The translations under genes were made by a program, and so were the position numbers. Positions 1 to 6,144 of a stretch of DNA of 7,071 nt are shown here, piece after piece (position 1 is the stretch's first letter; each line of letters starts with the position of its first letter). The notes below the pieces were generated by a model. It saw only the letters and a list, made by a program, of their open reading frames with translations, made no database searches and was not told the origin of the DNA. Source of the DNA: Salinisphaera sp. UBA1666. GTDB lineage: Bacteria > Pseudomonadota > Gammaproteobacteria > Nevskiales > Salinisphaeraceae. Location of the stretch: positions 1 through 7,071 of the forward strand of contig DCKU01000059.1 of NCBI GenBank assembly GCA_002320455.1, written 5' to 3'.

Positions 1-46
1 GGCAACGCAGCCGCGGCGTCTGTAAGGCCGAACCGCTTAGCGGCCG

Positions 47-138
47 GTGCTTTGCGCGCGCTTGATCGGCGTCACTGTTCGCTACCGTGTAACGAGCACG
101 CCACGCTCTCACTTCCTTGTCAATCGCGCGCAAAGCAC
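47..138. repeat. Near-perfect 19-bp inverted repeat upstream of the exported-protein gene
   Basis: The 14 bases at 47-60 (GTGCTTTGCGCGCG) are the exact reverse complement of 125-138. After one mismatch (61/124), four more pairs follow (TTGA 62-65 with TCAA 120-123), so 18 of 19 positions match. The 54-base interior contains a smaller pair, GGCGT at 68-72 with ACGCC at 98-102, so the transcript could fold as a branched stem. No target-site duplication is visible at the outer edges, and there is no T-tract beyond either arm. It could be a structured leader, a regulator site with two half-sites, or a tiny non-autonomous element. The repeat is directly visible; its role is unknown. Confidence 0.7.
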
Positions 139-159
139 GTGGGGCGACCGCGACAGGTT

Positions 160-1308
160 GTGCAGAGCTTCCCTAAGCGCTGGGCGCTCCGAGCCACCGC
201 GTGTTTCCTGGTGGCCGGGCTCACACTGGCCGGCGCCGCGCTGGCCGACGAGGGCAAGCCCAATACGCTGGATCCACAGGATCGGGCCACCCGGCCCGCA
301 CTGATCGACAACCAGCAAAGCGAGTATCGGCGGCTGCGTGACCAGTGGCAGACGCGCCATATCCCGCGCGGACTGGCTGCGGCGACCGGCGCACCGACCG
401 CGCGCGACTCGAAGGCGCCCAGTGTCGGCATCGAGGTCGAAAACGTCGACTATGAAATCGCCGACGGCATCGGCTTTCACGTGCATTCGCTCAAGGGTGC
501 ACTGGTGCCGGTAACCGCCGGCGAGCCGATCAATTTCGATGACCCCGATCAATACCGGATTCATATCTATGCCGGTCGCGTTACGCTGTCGCCGGCACAG
601 ATCGATGCGCTTTTTAACCGCTACGTGCTGTCTTATGCGCCGCGCTCGCTGTCGTCGGTAGCCAACACGACCGAAGACGGCCGCTTGATCGTCGACGTGG
701 GCGCCCGGCTACGCTCGTTCCTGCCCCCCATCGGTGGTCTACCGACTCGTCTGTCGGGCCCGGTGCGGGTCACGCCCGACAACAAGCTGGCCTACACGCC
801 GGATCAGGTCACAAGCCTCGGGCTGCCGCTTCGTCCGGTGCTGGATGCTATCGGCCTGACGCTGGCCGATATCACCCCGCTCGATCGCCCGGGCGCGCGC
901 CTGGACGGCGACACGCTGATCATGGACCCCGAACGTCTGTTTCCCGCGCCGACGCTTGAAATCGACCGGATCAAGTCGGTAGCGCTCTCCCCGGCCGGCA
1001 TGACGCTGGAATTTACCAGCGATCAGCCGGTGCCCACCTTTGACGACCCGCCGGTCTCGACCGATAGCTATATCTGGCTGCAGTCCGGCGATGCCCGCTT
1101 CTACGGCACGCTTTTGGTCAATGCACGGTTAGCGCTCGTCAACGAAGACAACAAGCCGCTGCATTTCTATCTCTACGATTACCGCGCGCAGACCGCGGCC
1201 GGACAGATCGACGGCCTGGCTGATGGCACGCTGGTGGCTCGGGTGCCCAACACCGCGCCCCGCGCAGACGAGCCGGTCACGGTCACTGAGAATCGCGCCG
1301 ACGACTGA
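160..1308 (+). CDS. Unrecognised exported (periplasmic) protein
   Basis: 382 residues from a GTG start; I do not recognise the family. The N terminus is a clear Sec signal peptide: basic residues (K6, R7, R11), a hydrophobic core at about 12-25 and a likely cleavage after ALA29. The mature protein starts with a charged, low-hydrophobicity segment (30-85). It then alternates short amphipathic strands with turns: EVENVDYEI near 92-100, RIHIYAGRVTLS near 133-144, and a VRVTPDNKL-type strand near 202-210 followed by a helix (GLPLRPVLDAIGL, 221-233). This strand/helix order is loosely like the lipid-binding LmeA/DUF2993 (TULIP-type) proteins, but that is a weak impression. A second strand-rich part (264-350) has WLQSGDARFYG and HFYLYDYRAQ stretches. 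There are few cysteines and no membrane segment beyond the signal. The start is uncertain: the frame is open back to the window edge, with TTG at 52 and GTG at 139 also possible. GTG160 gives the best signal peptide and avoids the inverted repeat, though its ribosome site (AGG at 155-157) is poor. It appears to be a single gene. Confidence 0.78.
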   Translation: MQSFPKRWALRATACFLVAGLTLAGAALADEGKPNTLDPQDRATRPALIDNQQSEYRRLRDQWQTRHIPRGLAAATGAPTARDSKAPSVGIEVENVDYEIADGIGFHVHSLKGALVPVTAGEPINFDDPDQYRIHIYAGRVTLSPAQIDALFNRYVLSYAPRSLSSVANTTEDGRLIVDVGARLRSFLPPIGGLPTRLSGPVRVTPDNKLAYTPDQVTSLGLPLRPVLDAIGLTLADITPLDRPGARLDGDTLIMDPERLFPAPTLEIDRIKSVALSPAGMTLEFTSDQPVPTFDDPPVSTDSYIWLQSGDARFYGTLLVNARLALVNEDNKPLHFYLYDYRAQTAAGQIDGLADGTLVARVPNTAPRADEPVTVTENRADD

Positions 1309-1317
1309 TCGTCGGCG
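1296..1317 (+). other. Perfect 9-bp hairpin with the stop codon in its loop
   Basis: CGCCGACGA (1296-1304) pairs with TCGTCGGCG (1309-1317). The 4-base loop CTGA contains the TGA stop of the exported-protein gene. Adjacent G-T and C-G positions (1294-1295 with 1318-1319) could lengthen the stem. No T-run follows, so it is not a standard intrinsic terminator. It may protect the 3' end of the mRNA or contribute to Rho-dependent termination; both are inference. Confidence 0.6.
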
Positions 1318-1386
1318 TGGGCACAGCACTTAACCGCCCGATTTCACGAAGGAAACGATCCCATCGCGGAATCGGCTGGCTAGGCG

Positions 1387-1415
1387 TTGCGCCCCAAACC
1401 CTACTTTTCTAATCT
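1387..1415 (+). promoter_or_regulatory. Possible sigma-70-type promoter for pckA
   Basis: TTGCGC (1387-1392), a 17-base spacer, then TAATCT (1410-1415). Each hexamer matches three consensus positions, including the TTG of the -35 and the first two and last bases of the -10, and the spacing is ideal. It lies in the most A/T-rich part of the 1309-1459 gap and would leave a leader of about 35-40 bases before the pckA ATG. This is a pattern match only. Confidence 0.3.
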
Positions 1416-1459
1416 CTTGATTTTTTGCGAGAGGGCGCCGGTCGCCTGGGAGTTCGCGC

Positions 1460-3109
1460 ATGACATTAGCCACGGATCTGGAGCGCTCGCTGGGACTGGC
1501 CGGCATCGAGTTTCGACATAATCTGGAACGCACTGTTCTGTTCGATGAGGCCATCGCCAATGATCGCGGCCGGGTCCGCCGCGACGGACCCGCCGACGAG
1601 CAGAAAGCGTTTGCCACACGCCTGGGCGCCGAGGGTCCGCTGGTCTATTACTCGCACCCGGACTGCACCGGCCGCCCGGTCGGCGATACCTTTGCCGTAG
1701 CCCGCGAGTCGGTCGTGGACAGCATCTGGTGGAAACGCGACTTCCAGGCATTCTCGCCCGAGGCCTTCGACGCCCTGCTGCCGCGCGTGATCGATCATCT
1801 CAACGCCCGCGGCGGTCATCTCTACGTTCAAGACACCTATTGCGGCTGGGATGCCGACTATGCCGTGCCCTATCGGCTGGTGGCCGAATACGCTACCCAT
1901 GCGCTGTTCGCCCAGAACATGTTTGCCGACGCCGTCGACGTGCCCGAGCCGGAAACACGTCGCTGGACGCTGATCAACGCGCCGAGCTTCGTGTGTGACC
2001 CGGCGCGTGACGCGACGCTGTCCGAGCGGGCCGTCATCGTCGATCTGGAAAACCGCGTAGCGCTCGTTCTGGGCCCGGCCGACTATTGCGGCATCGTCAA
2101 AAAGACCATGTTCACGGTCATGAACTATGGCCTGCCCGAGCGCGGTGAGCTGCCCATGCACTGCTCGGCCAATCTGGGCGATGATGCCGACACGGCAATT
2201 CTTTTCGGTCTATCGGGAACCGGCAAGACCACGTTGTCGGCTGATCCCGAGCGCCAGCTCATTGGCGACGACGAGCACGCCTGGACCGCTAGCGGCGTGT
2301 CGAATTTCGAGGGCGGCTGTTATGCCAAGCTCATCGATCTGAACAAGACCGCCGAGCCTGTCATCGCTCATGCGCTGTCCATGCCGTGTTCGGTGATCGA
2401 GAACGTCCCGCCCCTGCCCGGCAAGCCGCTAGCCGAAACCGATCCGCAAGATCTTGATCTCACCGACAACTCGATCACCGAAAACACGCGTCTGTCCTAT
2501 CCGCTGGCAGCCAACGATAACGTCGCGCCCGGCGCACAGGGCCCGCACCCAACCACGATCGTGCTCTTGACCGCCGATGCCTTCGGCGTGCTGCCGCCGA
2601 TCTCGATGCTGTCGACCGACGACGTGATGTATCACTTCGTCTCGGGCTTCACCGCCAAGCTGGCCGGCACCGAGGTGGGGGTCACCGAGCCACAGGCGGC
2701 GTTCTCGGCCTGTTACGGCGCGCCGTTCATGCCGCGCCCGCCGGCGGTGTATGCCGAACTGCTGGCCAACAAGATGCAGGCTCATGGCGCGCGCTGTGTC
2801 TTGCTCAATACCGGTTGGACCGGCGGACCCTACGGCGTCGGCAAGCGGATCTCGATTGACCATACACGCAAGCTGCTGGCGGCCGCACTGTCGGGCGCGC
2901 TGGACGATGTCGCCTGTGATAGCCACCCGGTATTCGGCTTGTCCATGCCGCGCGAATGTCCCGGCGTACCGGCCGAGATTCTGGATCCGCGTAACACGTG
3001 GGCCGATCAAGACGCCTACGACGCCCAGGCCAAGACGCTGCGTGACATGTTCCGGGCCAATTTCGAGGTCAACGACTTCGCGGCCATGGGCATTCGGCCG
3101 GTGATGTAG
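1460..3109 (+). CDS. pckA: Phosphoenolpyruvate carboxykinase (ATP)
   Basis: Cytosolic enzyme converting oxaloacetate plus ATP to phosphoenolpyruvate, CO2 and ADP, the entry step of gluconeogenesis from TCA-cycle intermediates. Its 549 residues compare with about 540 in E. coli PckA. The P-loop GLSGTGKTTLS (250-260; K256, T257) is characteristic of the ATP-dependent family. The metal and substrate ligands are in place: K214/K215 (KKTMF), H234 (PMHCSAN) and D271 in IGDDEH (268-273), matching E. coli K212/K213, H232 and D269 with a constant offset of two. ENTRLSYP (R344, E. coli R333) is also present, as are LTADAFGVLPP, SGFTAKLAGTE, NTGW and GKRISI. The 'GGPYGV' insert before GKRISI is absent from E. 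coli but seen in other bacterial members. The substrate-arginine loop is unusual: TGRPVGDTF (R72) instead of the common TGRSPKDK. The ATG start has GGGAG at 1448-1452, seven bases upstream. It is transcribed alone and ends at the bidirectional terminator shared with the convergent gene. Confidence 0.97.
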   Translation: MTLATDLERSLGLAGIEFRHNLERTVLFDEAIANDRGRVRRDGPADEQKAFATRLGAEGPLVYYSHPDCTGRPVGDTFAVARESVVDSIWWKRDFQAFSPEAFDALLPRVIDHLNARGGHLYVQDTYCGWDADYAVPYRLVAEYATHALFAQNMFADAVDVPEPETRRWTLINAPSFVCDPARDATLSERAVIVDLENRVALVLGPADYCGIVKKTMFTVMNYGLPERGELPMHCSANLGDDADTAILFGLSGTGKTTLSADPERQLIGDDEHAWTASGVSNFEGGCYAKLIDLNKTAEPVIAHALSMPCSVIENVPPLPGKPLAETDPQDLDLTDNSITENTRLSYPLAANDNVAPGAQGPHPTTIVLLTADAFGVLPPISMLSTDDVMYHFVSGFTAKLAGTEVGVTEPQAAFSACYGAPFMPRPPAVYAELLANKMQAHGARCVLLNTGWTGGPYGVGKRISIDHTRKLLAAALSGALDDVACDSHPVFGLSMPRECPGVPAEILDPRNTWADQDAYDAQAKTLRDMFRANFEVNDFAAMGIRPVM

Positions 3110-3146
3110 GCGCTCTAAACGTCTCGCGCGGGTGTTTCGCGCATAA

Positions 3147-3175
3147 AAAAGCCGCCGGCAGAACCGGCGGCTTTT
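3147..3175. terminator. Bidirectional intrinsic terminator between pckA and the FKBP gene
   Basis: GCCGCCGG (3151-3158) pairs perfectly with CCGGCGGC (3164-3171) around a 5-base loop. An A-run on the left (3145-3150) and TTTT on the right (3172-3175) extend the stem by four A-T pairs and give a U-tract on both strands (TTTT on plus, six T on minus). It lies 37 bp after the pckA stop and 27 bp after the end of the opposing isomerase gene, as expected for a shared terminator of convergent genes. Confidence 0.93.
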
Positions 3176-3202
3176 CGATCTGCAAGCGTAGCCGAGCCGA
3201 AC

Positions 3203-4006
3203 TTACTGCTCGGCGCTATCGTCGCTGCTGTCGTCCTGCTCGCCGGTGCCCTTGTTCTTATCGACACTGACCAGCTTGACGTTGAAGACCAACGTCTCGT
3301 TCGGGCCGATCTTGGCGCCCGCGCCGCGCTCACCATAGGCCAGCTCCGGCGGGATGAACAGCTGGTATTCGCCGCCGGCGTGCATCATCTGCAAGGCCTC
3401 GGTCCAACCCGGAATCACGGCGTTGACCGGGAAAGTCACCGGCTTGCCACGTTCTTCGGAGCTGTCGAACACGGTGCCGTCGATGAGCTTACCGGTGTAG
3501 CTGACGGTCACGCTGTCGTTAGCGTCCGGCTGGGGGCCATCGCCTTCGGCAATGATCTTGTACTGCAGGCCGTCGTCCAGCGTCTTCACGCCGTCTTTCT
3601 TCTTGTTCTCGGCCAGAAACTCCTGACCGGCCTTCATGTTGGCCTGGGCTTCTTTCTGCTGCTCCTGCTGCTGGGCGGCCTGCATGTCAGAGACCACGCC
3701 CTCCATGACGGTCTGCAGCTCGTCTTGGCTGATCTTGGTCGGGCCCTGGCCGACGACGTCACGCACGCCCTGCGTCAGCTGGTCCAGGTCGATATCCATC
3801 GGCAGATCCTTGAGCGAATTACCGATGTCCATGCCCAGCGCGTAGCTGCGCTTGGCCGATTCGCTAGTGAACTGCTTGTCGGCCGAGCTGGTGTTGCTGG
3901 CCGTATTCGAGGCCGTGTTGTCGGTGCTGGCGTCGTTGGATGCGCCCTGATTACCGCAGGCAGTCAGCGCAAGCGCGCAGGCGCCCAGTACAAACGTCTT
4001 CTTCAT
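3203..4006 (-). CDS. FKBP-type peptidyl-prolyl cis-trans isomerase lipoprotein (FkpA/Mip-like)
   Basis: Catalyses proline cis-trans isomerisation and probably acts as a folding factor for exported proteins. It has 267 residues. MKKTFVLGACALALTAC is a lipoprotein signal with lipobox LTAC; C17 is the lipidated residue, and Gly at +2 favours outer-membrane sorting. A low-complexity Ser/Thr/Asn/Asp/Ala linker follows (about 20-45). Next are the helical FKBP_N dimerisation segment (about 46-105) and a Gln/Glu/Lys-rich helix (110-138), the Mip/FkpA layout. The FKBP domain spans about 145-248 and keeps the pocket residues Y170, F180, D181, F192, V197, I198, W201, Y224 and F241 (FKBP12 Y26, F36, D37, F46, V55, I56, W59, Y82, F99). 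An acidic tail (EQDDSSDDSAEQ) ends the protein. In-frame ATGs also occur at 4015 and 4012. ATG 4006 is chosen because AGGAC (4016-4020) is nine bases away and the signal then begins MKK. Naming it fkpA rather than a paralogue (mip, fklB) is not safe from sequence alone. Confidence 0.94.
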   Translation of the reverse strand: MKKTFVLGACALALTACGNQGASNDASTDNTASNTASNTSSADKQFTSESAKRSYALGMDIGNSLKDLPMDIDLDQLTQGVRDVVGQGPTKISQDELQTVMEGVVSDMQAAQQQEQQKEAQANMKAGQEFLAENKKKDGVKTLDDGLQYKIIAEGDGPQPDANDSVTVSYTGKLIDGTVFDSSEERGKPVTFPVNAVIPGWTEALQMMHAGGEYQLFIPPELAYGERGAGAKIGPNETLVFNVKLVSVDKNKGTGEQDDSSDDSAEQ

Positions 4007-4015
4007 GGCCATCAT

Positions 4016-4020
4016 GTCCT
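4016..4020 (-). promoter_or_regulatory. Ribosome binding site deciding the isomerase start
   Basis: On the minus strand this reads AGGAC. It touches the ATG at 4015, is three bases from the ATG at 4012 and nine from the ATG at 4006. Only the last spacing is good for initiation, so the shorter form is preferred. Confidence 0.55.
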
Positions 4021-4070
4021 GTCCGTGTTGGTCACCCGAGCCTACGTGAAACAGACCGCGGGCAAAAGAA

Positions 4071-4100
4071 ATACAAACCGGTTCGAATACACGGTTGTAT
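4071..4100 (-). terminator. Weak hairpin plus T-rich stretch in the argG-isomerase gap
   Basis: On the minus strand ATACAACCG (from 4100 to 4092) pairs with CGGTTTGTAT (from 4080 to 4071) with one bulged base, and is followed at once by TTCTTTTG. It lies about 75 bp past the argG stop and 65 bp before the isomerase start. It could end argG transcription. The stem is half A-T and the U-tract is interrupted, so it would be leaky at best. The same DNA could instead belong to the isomerase promoter; the 8-bp palindrome AACCGGTT (4076-4083) overlaps the arm. I see no strong -35/-10 pair in the gap (4007-4174). Confidence 0.35.
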
Positions 4101-4174
4101 CAGCCGGGGCGCGACAGACGGCTTACGCGTCCGCCGCTGCCCTATCGTATCCCGACGCGGGCCGATCGCTCCGG

Positions 4175-5386
4175 TCAGCCCTGGCGATGTCCCAGCCGCA
4201 GGCGCAGCGCGTTCAAGCGAATGAAGCCTTCGGCGTCTTTCTGATCATAGGCCCCGCGGTCGTCTTCGAAGGTCGCGATCGCCGCGTCAAACAGGCTGTC
4301 CTTCTCAGACGACCGGCCGACAATCGATACGCTGCCCTTATAGAGTTTGACCCGCACCGTGCCGTTGACGTGGTGCTGGGATTCGTCGATGGCGGCCTGC
4401 ATCATCCGCCGCTCGGGCGAAAACCAGTAGCCGTTGTAGATGAGCTTGGCATAGCGCGGCATCAGCTCATCCTTGAGGTGCGCGGCCTCGCGGTCCAGCG
4501 TGATGGACTCGATCGCGCGGTGGGCGCGCAGCATGATGGTGCCGCCCGGGGTCTCGTAGCAGCCGCGCGACTTCATACCGACATAGCGGTTCTCGACGAT
4601 ATCGATGCGGCCGATGCCGTGGGCGCCGCCCAGTTCGTTGAGCTTGGCCAGAACGCCGTACGGGCTCATGGCCTGGCCGTCGACGGCGGTGATATCGCCG
4701 GCGGTGAAGGTCAGGTCGACTTCCTGGGGCGTGTCCGGGGCCTCTTCGGGCTTGACCGACCACTCCCACATGACGTCCTCGGCGGGTGTCCACGGGTCTT
4801 CCAGCACGCCGCCCTCGTAAGAGATATGCAGCGCGTTGGCGTCGGTGGAATACGGCGAGCCGCCGTCGGCTTTCTTGCGGATATCGATCCCGTTGGCCTC
4901 GGCGTAGGCCAGAAGCCGCTCGCGCGAGTTCAGATCCCATTCGCGCCACGGAGCGATCACCTTGATATCCGGGGCCAGCGCATAAGCTGAGAGCTCGAAG
5001 CGCACCTGATCGTTGCCTTTGCCGGTGGCGCCGTGTGCGATGGCATCGGCCCCGGTCTCGCGCGCGATCTCGACCAATCGCTTAGAGATCAGCGGCCGGG
5101 CGATGGACGTGCCCAGCAGATACTCGCCCTCGTAGATCGCGTTGGCCCGGAACATGGGATAGACGAAGTCGGAGACGAACTCCTCGCGCAGGTCATCGAT
5201 ATAGACTTCGCGTACGCCCAGCGCGCGCGCCTTGGGCTCGACCTCGGATAGCTCCTCGCCCTGGCCGATGTCGGCGGTGAAGGTCACGACCTCACAGTCG
5301 TACTCGTCCTGCAGCCATTTAAGGATGACCGAGGTATCCAGTCCGCCCGAGTAGGCCAGGACCACTTTGGCAACGTCGCCGCTCAT
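4175..5386 (-). CDS. argG: Argininosuccinate synthase
   Basis: Cytosolic enzyme of arginine biosynthesis: citrulline + aspartate + ATP gives argininosuccinate + AMP + PPi. At 403 residues it matches the roughly 400-residue class rather than the 447-residue E. coli enzyme. The N-terminal ATP-pyrophosphatase motif AYSGGLDTS is at 11-19. YEGEYLLGTSIARPLI (85-100) and HGATGKGNDQVRFE (118-131) are the family signatures for nucleotide and citrulline/aspartate binding. KKADGGSPYSTDANALHIS (171-189), EDPW (196-199) and RGCYETPGGTIM (274-285) follow in the expected order. The frame extends upstream to 5461, but ATG 5386 is chosen: GGAG (5394-5397) is seven bases away, family members begin with the same short lead into AYSGG, and the longer form would start beyond the likely -10. 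It is divergent from rnt and is followed on the same strand, after 168 bp, by the isomerase gene. No other arg genes are present. Confidence 0.98.
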   Translation of the reverse strand: MSGDVAKVVLAYSGGLDTSVILKWLQDEYDCEVVTFTADIGQGEELSEVEPKARALGVREVYIDDLREEFVSDFVYPMFRANAIYEGEYLLGTSIARPLISKRLVEIARETGADAIAHGATGKGNDQVRFELSAYALAPDIKVIAPWREWDLNSRERLLAYAEANGIDIRKKADGGSPYSTDANALHISYEGGVLEDPWTPAEDVMWEWSVKPEEAPDTPQEVDLTFTAGDITAVDGQAMSPYGVLAKLNELGGAHGIGRIDIVENRYVGMKSRGCYETPGGTIMLRAHRAIESITLDREAAHLKDELMPRYAKLIYNGYWFSPERRMMQAAIDESQHHVNGTVRVKLYKGSVSIVGRSSEKDSLFDAAIATFEDDRGAYDQKDAEGFIRLNALRLRLGHRQG

Positions 5387-5393
5387 GGGTGCG

Positions 5394-5397
5394 CTCC
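5394..5397 (-). promoter_or_regulatory. argG ribosome binding site
   Basis: GGAG on the minus strand, seven bases upstream of the ATG at 5386. It fixes the argG start and argues against the in-frame extension to 5461. Confidence 0.7.
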
Positions 5398-5400
5398 GCG

Positions 5401-5430
5401 TTGGGTGTTCGCAAAGCCGGCAAGTATACA
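5401..5430 (+). promoter_or_regulatory. Possible rnt promoter
   Basis: TTGGGT (5401-5406), an 18-base spacer and TATACA (5425-5430). Transcription would start near 5437, leaving a leader of about 28 bases before the chosen rnt ATG. The gap is otherwise GC-rich, and TATAC sits in its A/T-rich core. The -35 matches only TTG, so confidence is limited. Confidence 0.4.
5423..5428 (-). promoter_or_regulatory. Likely argG -10 element
   Basis: The minus strand reads TATACT, five of six matches to TATAAT, preceded by a T-rich stretch (GGTTTTG). It shares the GTATAC palindrome with the plus-strand -10, so the two divergent promoters would overlap. No good -35 is visible 16-19 bases upstream, which suggests activator help or a -10-driven promoter. 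Transcription would start near 5416, giving a leader of about 30 bases. Confidence 0.45.
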
Positions 5431-5464
5431 AAACCAAAGCGTTGCGCAGTGCTACCATCACGTC

Positions 5465-6121
5465 ATGAATGATGTATCCCAGGCGAGCGACGCCTCGCCC
5501 CGCATGGCCGGCCGTTTCCGCGGGTTTCTACCGGTCGTTATCGACGTAGAAACCGGCGGCTTCAACCAGGCCACTGATGCGCTGTTGGAAATCGCTGCCG
5601 TGACGGTGGGTTTTGACGACGAGGGCACGCTGGATCTGCGCGAGTCGATTTCGTATCACGTGACCCCCTTCGAAGGCTCGAACATCGAGGCCGCCTCGCT
5701 GGAGGTCAACGGAATTGACCCTTATCACCCGCTGCGCCCGGCCATTCCCGAGCGCGACGCCCTGGGACGAATCTTTCGCCTGGTGCGCGAATCCATGAAA
5801 GCTGCCGGCTGCAAACGAGCGGTACTGGTGGGCCACAACGCGCACTTCGACCTGGGGTTCTTGAACGCTGCTATCGCGCGCAGCGGTATCAAACGTAGCC
5901 CGTTTCACCCGTTTTCCTGCTTCGATACGGCCACGCTGGCCGGCGTGGCTTACGGCCAGACGGTGCTACGCCGCGCGGCCACCGCGGCCGGCATGGACTG
6001 GGACGACGAGGCCGCGCATTCTGCGCGCTACGACACCGAACAGACCGCACGCCTGTTCTGTCGTATCGTCAATCGTTTTCAGCCCATCTACGAGGCCGTG
6101 CCGCCGGCCCCGCAGGACTGA
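5465..6121 (+). CDS. rnt: Ribonuclease T (3'-5' exoribonuclease, DEDDh family)
   Basis: Trims 3' ends of tRNA and other stable RNAs and removes the terminal residues of tRNA-CCA; works as a dimer. It has 218 residues, against 215 in E. coli. RFRGFLPVVIDVETGGFN (17-34) carries the Exo I acids D27 and E29. D129 is in GHNAHFD (123-129), and Exo III gives H185 and D190 in AHSARYDTE, matching E. coli D23, E25, D125, H181 and D186 at a constant offset of four. FHPF..FDTATLAG (147-160) and GQTVL are also typical. Of the reported aromatic and Glu substrate contacts, F33, F128 and F150 are kept, but E. coli E73 and F77 correspond to A77 and V81. The C-terminal end (NRFQPIYEAV) differs from the usual NRWK..GGW. 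The frame opens at 5405 (GTG), but ATG 5465 gives the family length and lies downstream of the predicted promoter. No clear ribosome site precedes it. Confidence 0.96.
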   Translation: MNDVSQASDASPRMAGRFRGFLPVVIDVETGGFNQATDALLEIAAVTVGFDDEGTLDLRESISYHVTPFEGSNIEAASLEVNGIDPYHPLRPAIPERDALGRIFRLVRESMKAAGCKRAVLVGHNAHFDLGFLNAAIARSGIKRSPFHPFSCFDTATLAGVAYGQTVLRRAATAAGMDWDDEAAHSARYDTEQTARLFCRIVNRFQPIYEAVPPAPQD

Positions 6122-6144
6122 CCCGCGCCCGCACAAGCATCTCT

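Noticed and set aside
26..45. Small hairpin (GGCCG/CGGCC, or CCGC-TTA-GCGG) as a terminator of an upstream gene
   Set aside because: The stem is only 4-5 bp with no T-tract, and the upstream gene is outside the window. A frame ending at TAA 23-25 is too short to judge.
1466..2161. 231-residue open frame on the minus strand inside pckA
   Set aside because: Wholly antisense to conserved pckA sequence, His/Arg/Gly-rich, without domains; a codon-bias shadow.
2429..3010. 193-residue open frame on the minus strand inside pckA
   Set aside because: Same reason: antisense to conserved catalytic motifs, and no plausible signal or domain.
3380..4990. 536-residue open frame on the plus strand
   Set aside because: It runs antisense through the isomerase gene and argG, both of which are unmistakable. 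Long antisense frames are common in GC-rich DNA, and the translation has no recognisable motif.
5387..5461. In-frame 25-residue N-terminal extension of argG
   Set aside because: It would start upstream of the likely -10, is not seen in the family, and ATG 5386 has a well-placed GGAG.
5405..5464. In-frame 20-residue N-terminal extension of rnt from GTG 5405
   Set aside because: It would begin inside the predicted promoter and would exceed the usual RNase T length; the residues look unlike the family.
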